Made by a program: the position numbers and the translations under genes. Under the pieces are notes generated by a model, which ran no database searches, had not been told where the DNA came from, and saw nothing but the letters and a program-made list of their open reading frames with translations. Source: Kiritimatiellia bacterium (lineage in GTDB: Bacteria; Verrucomicrobiota; Kiritimatiellia; SLAD01). Taken from it: a stretch of DNA of 11,582 nucleotides. Positions 1 through 5,826 of the stretch are shown here, piece by piece. How positions within the stretch are numbered: position 1 is the first letter of the stretch; each line of letters begins with the position of its first letter. The DNA is taken from positions 1-11,582 of the forward strand of contig SLCI01000217.1 in assembly GCA_007125875.1 (NCBI GenBank), given 5' to 3'.

Positions 1-351
1 GAATACCAGACCATTGGTGAGCTGATTAGTCACCTCAAGCAGGTGCAGGTCTTTGCCGGTGATGAGTCAGTCAAAGGGTGCAAGCCGTTGCTGGAGCAGG
101 CACTGAACGACCTGCTGCGCAAGGCATTGGCGGCTTCCCTCGAATGCTGCCGGAACGGCCTGACCAAAGAGTTCAACATCCAGCAGTCAATGAGGTATCT
201 CACCGGAAACCAGAATCTTGGCGGCGTAGAGCCGGGCAGAGTGCTGAATGAAATTCTCGGGCATCCAAAGAGTGCCAAAATAACGAAAGAGGAGCGCGCT
301 CAGGAGTTGGAGGCCTTGGTCGAATGGTGGATGGCACTAAATCAGTCTTAG
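1..351 (+). CDS. C-terminal part of an unrecognised protein, possibly ending in a Fis-like helix-turn-helix
   Basis: The frame is open from the first base and ends at TAG 349-351, so the gene starts outside the window; 116 residues are visible. I do not recognise a family. The tail is mainly helical: a leucine-rich stretch (CKPLLEQALNDLLRKAL), then NIQQSMRYLTG followed by GRVLNEIL, which loosely resembles the helix-turn-helix layout N-I-x-x-A-A-x-x-L-G...L of Fis-type DNA-binding tails. It ends in a charged segment and EWWMAL. A DNA-binding role would suit its place just upstream of a palindrome and a sigma-54 promoter, because activators of that class often sit beside their targets, but this is inference from a weak resemblance. 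The internal GTG at 43 is not a convincing start because the frame runs through it without change of character. Confidence 0.7.
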   Translation, partial: EYQTIGELISHLKQVQVFAGDESVKGCKPLLEQALNDLLRKALAASLECCRNGLTKEFNIQQSMRYLTGNQNLGGVEPGRVLNEILGHPKSAKITKEERAQELEALVEWWMALNQS

Positions 352-368
352 CTATCAAAAATGATAGC
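351..368. promoter_or_regulatory. Perfect 18-bp palindrome, candidate activator-binding site
   Basis: GCTATCAAAAATGATAGC has two perfect 7-bp arms around AAAA and begins on the last base of the upstream stop codon. A further copy of GATAGC follows at 372-377. The stem is AT-rich and has no T-tract, so it does not look like an intrinsic terminator. Its centre is about 108 bp upstream of the start expected from the sigma-54 promoter at 442-457, a usual distance for an enhancer-binding protein site. The assignment is positional inference. Confidence 0.45.
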
Positions 369-431
369 CCCGATAGCAATCTTGCGATGGGCAGCTACCG
401 AAGCAGCTGTTGGGAAGCCTGATATCGGGGC
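367..431 (+). repeat. Nine-bp inverted repeat enclosing a small hairpin
   Basis: GCCCCGATA (367-375) is the exact reverse complement of TATCGGGGC (423-431). Between them CAGCT (392-396) and AGCTG (405-409) can form an inner hairpin. The right arm ends one base before the first possible ATG of the ABC ATPase (432). The right arm is also the left arm of the larger inverted repeat at 424-479, so the two pairings exclude each other. This layout could act in read-through RNA or as protein-binding half sites in DNA. Confidence 0.5.
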
Positions 432-479
432 ATGCCCCTGTTGGCACGGGAATTGCTCAACGTGGGCATGAGCCCCGAT
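424..479. repeat. Long imperfect inverted repeat centred on the sigma-54 promoter
   Basis: ATCGGGGCATGCCC (424-437) pairs with 464-479, which reads GGGCAT, two extra bases GA, then GCCCCGAT. Inside, GTTG (440-443) can pair with CAAC (458-461). The arms therefore enclose the sigma-54 promoter match, and both candidate ATG codons of the ATPase gene (432 and 468) lie in the paired arms. RNA made by read-through from upstream would bury those starts, whereas RNA starting near 468 would lack the left arm. The pairing is read directly from the sequence; the role is inferred. Confidence 0.6.
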
Positions 480-1265
480 GCTTTACCGTCAGCAGCTTTG
501 GTTGCCCTCACCGGCGTCCACCTCTCCTTCGGGGGAGGTGGCAACGGTGAGTTAAAGGTACTTGACGGAATTGATCTTGTTATCCCTCGCGGCGAATTCC
601 TGGCCGTGCTTGGCCCCTCAGGTTGCGGGAAAAGCACATTACTTCGCCTTGTGGCGGGTTTGCTGTCGCCAACCGCTGGCTCCATTTCCTGGTCTGAAGG
701 TTTAATCGAGCGCAGGCCATCGAGAATGGCAATGAACTTTCAGAAACCCGTTCTGTTGCCTTGGCTGTCTCTGGAGCAAAACGCGCTCCTGCCATTCAAT
801 CTCGCCAAGAGTGAATTCGACAAAGGCATGGCCGAGGCCAAGGAGCGTTTGGAGCGCCTCCTCCAGCTTACCGGCTTGGAGCCCTTTCGCCATTATTTGC
901 CCCATGAGCTCTCCGGTGGAATGCAAATGAGAGCCGCACTTGTGCGAACCCTGATTGTCCAACCAGATCTCGTGCTGATGGATGAGCCTTTTGCCGCGAT
1001 AGATGAATTGACACGGGAAGGTTTAGGTCGTGATTTCCGCTCGATCGTTGCCAGATCCGATGCGGGGACTATATTCGTGACTCACAGCATTCACGAGGCA
1101 GCCTTTCTCGCGGATCGCGTCGTGATTTTAAGTCCTCGACCGTCAAGGATTCTGGCTGATCTGGCTGTCCCCCTGCCCGGCGGTGAACGGGACATCTCCC
1201 AGAGAAGGAATGATGTCTATCTCGATTTCTGTGATAGCCTCCGGGAGATAATAGCCAATGGCTGA
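432..1265 (+). CDS. ABC transporter ATP-binding protein, NitT/TauT/SsuB type
   Basis: This is the ATPase that powers the importer formed with the downstream permease and lipoprotein. In the 277-residue longest form, Walker A is GPSGCGKST (61-69), the Q-loop NFQKPVLLPW contains Q104, the signature is LSGGM (160-164), Walker B is LVLMDEPFAAID with D184/E185, and the H-loop is FVTHS with H218. All catalytic residues are present and the length is normal for the SsuB/TauB family. The start is uncertain: ATG 432 gives the longest frame, but the sigma-54 promoter match (442-457) lies inside it and would place the RNA start near 468, where a second in-frame ATG occurs. That would give a nearly leaderless message and a protein starting MSPDALP. 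TTG 498 is a further option. Neither ATG has a strong ribosome binding site. It overlaps the permease gene by 8 bp. Confidence 0.95.
   Translation: MPLLARELLNVGMSPDALPSAALVALTGVHLSFGGGGNGELKVLDGIDLVIPRGEFLAVLGPSGCGKSTLLRLVAGLLSPTAGSISWSEGLIERRPSRMAMNFQKPVLLPWLSLEQNALLPFNLAKSEFDKGMAEAKERLERLLQLTGLEPFRHYLPHELSGGMQMRAALVRTLIVQPDLVLMDEPFAAIDELTREGLGRDFRSIVARSDAGTIFVTHSIHEAAFLADRVVILSPRPSRILADLAVPLPGGERDISQRRNDVYLDFCDSLREIIANG
442..457 (+). promoter_or_regulatory. Sigma-54 (-24/-12) promoter of the ABC transporter/carbamoyltransferase operon
   Basis: TGGCACGGGAATTGCT fits the sigma-54 consensus TGGCACGRNNNTTGCW at every position, with GG at 443-444 and GC at 455-456, exactly 12 bp apart. The expected transcription start is near 468. 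It precedes all seven packed genes up to 9241 and lies after a palindrome suited to an activator. It falls inside the first codons of the longest ATPase reading frame, which suggests that the true start is at or after 468. Sigma-54 promoters need an AAA+ activator; none is complete in the window. Confidence 0.75.
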
Positions 1266-2064
1266 TAGTCGTCAAGATTTGTTGAAAGGCTTTTCTCTCG
1301 GCCTAAGGACAGGCGCAGCAACTGTCACCAACATTGCTCTGGCAGTTGCCTTCATCGTCGCGCTGTGGTGGTCGATTGTCGCGATTTTCTCGCTCCCGAC
1401 CTTCCTGCTCCCGAGTCCTGCAGAGGTGGCCTTGGCCTTTTTCCACCGGCCGGCGTTTTTTTTACAGCATGCACAGGTGACGGCCTACCATGCCGCACTG
1501 GGTTTTATCATCGGGAACTCACTAGGGGTCGCACTGGCAATCGTCCTGTACCGCTTTACCAGAATACGAACTCTCACCATGCCCGTGCTGATCAGCTTTC
1601 AAGCGATCCCCATTGTGGCTCTTGCGCCAATTCTGATTGTCTGGTTTGGCACCGGCATGGCCTCAAAAGTAGTCATGGCAAGCATCCTGTGCTTTTTCCC
1701 AATTGTGATTAATACTTTGCAGGCCTTTTCGTCAATCGACAGAGATTACGCTGAGTTATTTGACTTCTATCGAGCAAATTATGCTCAGAAACTGAAACTA
1801 CTTCTCTTCCCGGCAAGTTTTACGTCCATTGTCGCTGCAATGCAAATATCCGCGGGGCTCGCAGTGGTTGGAACGATCGTGGCGGAGTTGACTGGTTCTG
1901 ACCGCGGGCTTGGACATGTGCTATTGAATACCTCCTTCCGCTTCGAAATCCCAAGTATGTTTGTTGCAATGGTGCTATCTGCTTTGTTGGGGATTGTGTT
2001 TTTCAACATGCCAAGGGTATTACGGTATGTAATCCCGAGAAGTTGGAAGTTGGGTCTTGTATGA
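1258..2064 (+). CDS. ABC transporter permease, NitT/TauT/SsuC type
   Basis: This is the inner-membrane subunit of the importer, 268 residues, normal for the binding-protein-dependent permease family. Hydrophobic segments lie near residues 25-45, 75-98, 105-130, 136-152, 190-210 and 232-252. The segment LPSPAEV near 51-57 and the end of the fifth helix (VGTIVAELTGSDRGLG) are typical of SsuC/TauC/ThiX-like permeases. The cytoplasmic EAA-type coupling loop is about 160-190 (DYAELFDFYRANYAQKLKLL, then FPAS), but the usual glycine is missing (FYRANYAQ), a mild divergence. The ATG overlaps the ATPase gene by 8 bp, with GGGAG at 1243-1247 as a ribosome binding site. Its stop is ATGA, shared with the start of the following 17-codon ORF. 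Confidence 0.93.
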   Translation: MADSRQDLLKGFSLGLRTGAATVTNIALAVAFIVALWWSIVAIFSLPTFLLPSPAEVALAFFHRPAFFLQHAQVTAYHAALGFIIGNSLGVALAIVLYRFTRIRTLTMPVLISFQAIPIVALAPILIVWFGTGMASKVVMASILCFFPIVINTLQAFSSIDRDYAELFDFYRANYAQKLKLLLFPASFTSIVAAMQISAGLAVVGTIVAELTGSDRGLGHVLLNTSFRFEIPSMFVAMVLSALLGIVFFNMPRVLRYVIPRSWKLGLV

Positions 2065-2114
2065 AAACACGACTTATCGCGTTTCACCCTCTGATTGATG
2101 CGCAGCCTCAATGA
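2061..2114 (+). CDS. 17-codon mini-ORF linking permease and carbamoyltransferase genes
   Basis: The peptide would be MKTRLIAFHPLIDAQPQ. Its start overlaps the permease stop as ATGA (2061-2064) and its stop overlaps the carbamoyltransferase start as ATGA (2111-2114), so the only sizeable gap in the operon is bridged exactly by an open frame with a coupling overlap at each end. No good ribosome binding site precedes 2111, so reinitiation after this mini-ORF is a reasonable way to translate the enzyme. It may be a translational relay with no peptide function, or simply chance; there is no homology argument. Confidence 0.35.
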   Translation: MKTRLIAFHPLIDAQPQ

Positions 2115-3910
2115 AGATTCTCGGTCTTGCAAGTGGGCGTGCAGCTCCTACGAAAGAGGATCCTACCCTCCGCAGGCCGCTTGCTGACGGAGGGGCGGCA
2201 CTGATTGTGGATGGCCATCCGCTCTGTGCGGTAATTGAGGAAAGGTTTACCCGAAGGCGCTATTCGGGCGGATTTGCGAAAAGTCTTCCAGCGGTGTTTG
2301 ACTCAACCGGAATTCGCTTGGCGAATATAGACGCAATTGCCCACTCCACCTGTTGTGATGTCCAATGGGATAGGCCAGATGACATTCTGGATGATTTAAA
2401 GGAATCCGTGCCGAACCTGATTTCCGGGTTAAGCGAAAAGGGAATCCTAGGTCGGCTCTATACGGTTAATCATCACGATAGTCACTGCGCTCTGGCTTTC
2501 GTCGGAAGTGGGTTCGATCGAGCCCTGGTCATCGTGTCAGATGGGATGGGCAACAGAAATGGCCAGCCGGGTGTCTTTAATATTTCTCCCAACTGGTGGG
2601 AGGGGGCTTTTCAGCGGCATACCTGTTACCTATGCGAGTGGAAGGCTGGTCGCCTGGAAATGGAACGAGTGCATGAAGACGCCCAAATGCCAGGAGAAAT
2701 AGGGCTTGGGGAGATCTATCGCGCAGTGACGCATGCGCTGGGGTGGAGAAGCTACCAGTTCGCAGGCAAGACAATGGCTCTCGCAGCTTTCGGAGACCCG
2801 CTTGTCTATGACCGCGCAAAATTTGTCGATCATGTCCCGCCATTTTCAATACGAGTGAACAGTACTAATCGGTATGACAATCCAGTTGAGCTGGTTACCG
2901 AAATTATGGAGCGGGCTGGTTATGTGATCCCGGAAATGGGCGACGAATTTTTCAGTAGACATTTCAAAATCGCCGCTAACCTAGCCGCTACACTCCAATC
3001 GCAAGTCGAGACTGCGTTACAAAAAAGCGTGGCTGCTTTAGCCGATAGTCTTGATGTGGAAAACATAGCCTTCGCAGGTGGTGTTGCGATGAACTGCGTC
3101 GCGCTAGGAAAGCTTTGTTCTACCATGCCGGGAACGGGGTTCTATGTGCCGCCCGCCCCCTCGGACACTGGAATTGCTTTGGGAAATGCCCTCTGGCTGG
3201 CGCATGCTGACGAGTCTCCTGTTTGCCAAGCGCGACGACCCACTGCTATTTCAACGGCTTTCCTGGGCCTCGAGTACTCGGCTCGGGAAATACGGGATGC
3301 TATCCAAAGTCTGATCGACCAGCCCGAAGCCTTCTCCGTAGGATTTATCGAAGATGACGTTGAACTGATTTCGCAGTTGATAACAGACCTGAATAAACAG
3401 CACGTGATTGGTCTTCGCCGTGGTCGAGGAGAATATGGCCCTCGGGCGCTTGGGCACTCTAGCATTCTCGCTGATCCAAGAAGCCACTCGATGCACACGA
3501 AAGTAAACGCCTATAAAAAGCGTGAACCTTTTAGACCTTTTGCGCCAAGCATCCTCGAAGAGTATGTGTGCGAATACCTGCAAATTGAAGTCCCAAGCCC
3601 ATTTATGAGTTTCGCCTCATCGATCGACCCCGAAAAGCGATGGCAGATTCCCGCAGTAACTCATATCGATGGTACAGCGAGATATCAAAGCGTTCCAAAA
3701 GACGGCGGGTTTTTCCGCGCTCTTCTTGAATGCTGGTATAACGAAACCGGCGTTCCGGTTCTTTTGAATACATCGTTTAATTTAGCAGGTGAGCCGATTG
3801 TTGAGCATCCGCGAGATGCTGTGCGTTCGTTTTTGGACAGTGGCTTGCCCGTGCTGGTTTTAGGGTCATGGTATGTCCGCAATCTGGCTTCTTATGGAGA
3901 AGTGCAATGA
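2111..3910 (+). CDS. Carbamoyltransferase, NodU/CmcH/TobZ family
   Basis: Members of this family use carbamoyl phosphate and ATP to make carbamoyl-adenylate, then move the carbamoyl group to a hydroxyl on a small molecule or sugar. The 599-residue protein has both expected domains. The Kae1-like domain shows the metal-binding NHHDSH (120-125), SDGMG (143-147), GKTMALAAFG (219-228), AGGVAMN (322-328) and APSDTGIALG (349-358). The YrdC-like domain shows GRGEYGPRALG (438-448) with SILADPR, then KKREPFRPFAPS, and NTSFN (553-557) with GEPIV. The start at 2111 gives the expected MKILG opening. Odd point: the N-terminal loop carries an extra stretch (about residues 9-25), and the histidine common in the early H-D-x-x-A motif is replaced by ADGGAA. 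It is coupled by ATGA overlaps to the mini-ORF before it and the lipoprotein after it. The acceptor is unknown; a substrate linked to the neighbouring importer or methyltransferase is inferred. Confidence 0.95.
   Translation: MKILGLASGRAAPTKEDPTLRRPLADGGAALIVDGHPLCAVIEERFTRRRYSGGFAKSLPAVFDSTGIRLANIDAIAHSTCCDVQWDRPDDILDDLKESVPNLISGLSEKGILGRLYTVNHHDSHCALAFVGSGFDRALVIVSDGMGNRNGQPGVFNISPNWWEGAFQRHTCYLCEWKAGRLEMERVHEDAQMPGEIGLGEIYRAVTHALGWRSYQFAGKTMALAAFGDPLVYDRAKFVDHVPPFSIRVNSTNRYDNPVELVTEIMERAGYVIPEMGDEFFSRHFKIAANLAATLQSQVETALQKSVAALADSLDVENIAFAGGVAMNCVALGKLCSTMPGTGFYVPPAPSDTGIALGNALWLAHADESPVCQARRPTAISTAFLGLEYSAREIRDAIQSLIDQPEAFSVGFIEDDVELISQLITDLNKQHVIGLRRGRGEYGPRALGHSSILADPRSHSMHTKVNAYKKREPFRPFAPSILEEYVCEYLQIEVPSPFMSFASSIDPEKRWQIPAVTHIDGTARYQSVPKDGGFFRALLECWYNETGVPVLLNTSFNLAGEPIVEHPRDAVRSFLDSGLPVLVLGSWYVRNLASYGEVQ
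3896..3900 (+). promoter_or_regulatory. Ribosome binding site deciding the lipoprotein start
   Basis: GGAGA lies 6 bp before ATG 3907. That start gives a clean lipoprotein signal peptide, whereas the longer in-frame start at ATG 3868 would add 13 residues (MVCPQSGFLWRSA) in front of it. Confidence 0.75.
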
Positions 3911-4905
3911 AAAAAATACGACCTTTCCTAATTGCCTGCCTGGCAGTTTTTCTAGTGGCGTGTTCATCCGAGGATGATGCTCAGGCGATAGAGGAACAGC
4001 AGGAGACGCTGCAGTCGATAAGCTTCCGGCTCGCGTGGGTTCCCGATATGGCGGAAGCGGGTGTTTTTGTTGCCCGCAAGTTTGGCTATTTTCAAAGCAA
4101 TGGGCTTGAGGTCAAGATCGAGCCGGGTGGATTCGGGCTTGACCCGATTCGTTTGGTTGCCGCGGGGAGTAACGATTTTGGAATCGCGGGGGCCGGTAAT
4201 CTGCTCATCGCAAGGAGTCAGGGCGTGCCGGTGGTGGCAATAGCAGCCGAGTTCCAGAATACTCCGGTTGGATTTGTTACCCGAGCTGACTCCGGTATTA
4301 CGCAGTTCGAAGACTTCAGGGGCAAACGAGTCGGTGTTCAAACAGGAGCAGACACAGATGTTTTATTTCGGGCCTTGCTCGCTAAACACGATATGACAAG
4401 CAGTGATGTAAGAGAGGTCCCAATTCAGTTTGATATGGGGCCATTTGTCAATAATTTGATTGATGTTCTGCCAGCGTATGTGACTAATCAACCTATCACA
4501 CTCAAAAATAGGGGTTTTGATATCAATGTCCTCACAGCAAAAGAATTAGGTCTACAGTACTACGGCAATGTATTTTTCACTACAGAAGAGATGGTACGGA
4601 CAAATCCAGAACTTGTCACCAGCTTTGTCCGAGCTATCGATCAGGGCTGGCGCCGCGCAATCGATGACCGAGAGGCCGCGATTGAGGCCGTGGCCGCTTT
4701 CACTGATGATTTCGAGCGCAGTGAGCTGGAAGAGATTTACGAAGCGGTGATCCCATTTATTCTCCCAGATGAAGAGGACGTGCAGGTACTGGGGATGACC
4801 CGGACGCGATGGGTTGATACAGCGCAAGTACTGATCGATGCGGGCCTCATCAGAGATATAGGAGACATTGACAGAGCCTTTACAAATCAATTCATCAGTC
4901 AATAG
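3907..4905 (+). CDS. ABC transporter substrate-binding lipoprotein, NMT1/ThiY-like
   Basis: This is the periplasmic binding component of the importer, 332 residues. The leader MKKIRPFLIACLAVFLVAC ends in a lipobox (LVAC, lipidated C19), so the mature protein is membrane-anchored. The NMT1/THI5-like fold is shown by RLAWVPDMAEAGVFVARKFG (41-60) with YF, a GLEVKIEPGG segment, NDFGIAGAGNLL (89-100), FEDFRGKRVGVQTG (134-147) and DVLPAYVTNQPITLKNRG (186-203). The last resembles the AYxTNEP region of ThiY-type proteins that bind thiamine-pyrimidine precursors. A pyrimidine-like or other small heterocyclic ligand is therefore possible; alkanesulfonate or nitrate type ligands cannot be excluded. The start overlaps the carbamoyltransferase stop as ATGA. 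The binding protein lies after the carbamoyltransferase gene instead of beside the permease, so the enzyme gene sits inside the transporter set. Confidence 0.93.
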   Translation: MKKIRPFLIACLAVFLVACSSEDDAQAIEEQQETLQSISFRLAWVPDMAEAGVFVARKFGYFQSNGLEVKIEPGGFGLDPIRLVAAGSNDFGIAGAGNLLIARSQGVPVVAIAAEFQNTPVGFVTRADSGITQFEDFRGKRVGVQTGADTDVLFRALLAKHDMTSSDVREVPIQFDMGPFVNNLIDVLPAYVTNQPITLKNRGFDINVLTAKELGLQYYGNVFFTTEEMVRTNPELVTSFVRAIDQGWRRAIDDREAAIEAVAAFTDDFERSELEEIYEAVIPFILPDEEDVQVLGMTRTRWVDTAQVLIDAGLIRDIGDIDRAFTNQFISQ

Positions 4906-4908
4906 GTC

Positions 4909-5826
4909 GTGGCTAAATCTGCCGATTTGGGTGCGACGGACGAAGCTCTGGTAGAGCTTCCGGATTCTGAATTTGTTCGACAAATCGATCTGCTGCTCTG
5001 CAAATCAGACCCCGAGCAGTCCATTCCGTGGCCTTCTGCGCCGATGCCGAGCTGGGCACCGGTCTTTAGGCCGCGGCATATCCTCGATATAGGCGCGGGC
5101 ACTGGATGTTTTACCTCAGCTGTGCTGCAAGTCCTTGGCCAATGGGGGTGCTTAGAGGCATTGGAGCGGGTTGTTTTGCTTGACCAGGATCAGTCCCTGC
5201 TGCCGAATTCGGCCAAGTGGAAGCAACGCTTCCAGAACTCAATTCGAAACAAAAATCACGCCTCGGCAAACAGAAAACCCGCTCCCTTATTCGACGTCGA
5301 GCTGAGGCGGCGGAAACTCGAGGTAACAACAGACGGTGCGGACGCTCAGTTTGTTTCTGACGGTGAGGTGAGCGAAGAACGCTTCGATCTGGTGATTTGT
5401 GCGCATTTGACATACTACTTTGGAGATGGCTCGGGGCTCGCGCTTGTATCGGCGATTCAAAAATTGTTGAAGCGCGGTGGGCTCTTATGGCTTGTAATAC
5501 GTAGTGCTGTGAGCCCAATTTACACCGCCCGGGGTTCTGCATTAAAATCGGTAGGCAGGCTCGATCCAACACCACTTCATTTCAGCGAGGTTTTCGATGA
5601 TATAGCTGCAGGATCTCTTCCGGGGCTTAAGTTGGTAGAGCGAAGGGATTGGGGGTTTCTCTCCTCGCCAAGTGACGACAAGCGGGAAATGGCAACATAT
5701 TTTCTAATGTGGCGAAAGATGCCCTCCCATATGGCCCCAGGGTATCAAGCGAAGGCCGTTCGTTCTCTTCAGGGTCTTGAAAAGCCCCTTTTTCGTGAGA
5801 TGCACTATATTTTTCAAGCCGAATGA
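4909..5826 (+). CDS. Class I SAM-dependent methyltransferase
   Basis: The 305-residue cytoplasmic protein has a Rossmann-type methyltransferase core. Motif I is ILDIGAGTG (58-66), the acidic end of strand 2 is in VVLLDQDQS (88-96, with D92), motif IV is FDLVICAHLTYYF (159-171), and the post-motif segment is LLKRGGLLWLVIRS (176-189). The later part WGFLSSPSDDKREMATYFLMW is probably the last strands and a substrate cap. The GTG start at 4909 is just 3 bp after the lipoprotein stop with no strong ribosome binding site, so translation is probably coupled; an in-frame TAG just upstream rules out a longer form. It overlaps the next gene by ATGA at 5823-5826. The acceptor is unknown. The layout suggests a small-molecule methyltransferase, possibly acting on the same compound as the carbamoyltransferase, but that is inference. 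Confidence 0.88.
   Translation: MAKSADLGATDEALVELPDSEFVRQIDLLLCKSDPEQSIPWPSAPMPSWAPVFRPRHILDIGAGTGCFTSAVLQVLGQWGCLEALERVVLLDQDQSLLPNSAKWKQRFQNSIRNKNHASANRKPAPLFDVELRRRKLEVTTDGADAQFVSDGEVSEERFDLVICAHLTYYFGDGSGLALVSAIQKLLKRGGLLWLVIRSAVSPIYTARGSALKSVGRLDPTPLHFSEVFDDIAAGSLPGLKLVERRDWGFLSSPSDDKREMATYFLMWRKMPSHMAPGYQAKAVRSLQGLEKPLFREMHYIFQAE

Noticed and set aside
351..368. Intrinsic terminator of the first gene
   Set aside because: The stem is AT-rich and is followed by CCCCGATAG, not a T-tract.
351..431. Integron attC-like recombination site after the first gene
   Set aside because: The paired arms lack the RYYYAAC and GTTRRRY core sites expected of attC, and no integrase or cassette array is present.
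3868..3906. Longer start of the substrate-binding protein at ATG 3868
   Set aside because: It would put 13 residues before a perfect lipoprotein signal, while ATG 3907 has GGAGA at the right distance and the ATGA overlap seen elsewhere in the operon.
5111..5575. 154-codon open frame on the minus strand
   Set aside because: It lies fully opposite the methyltransferase core motifs and its product is low-complexity Arg/Ser/Pro sequence.
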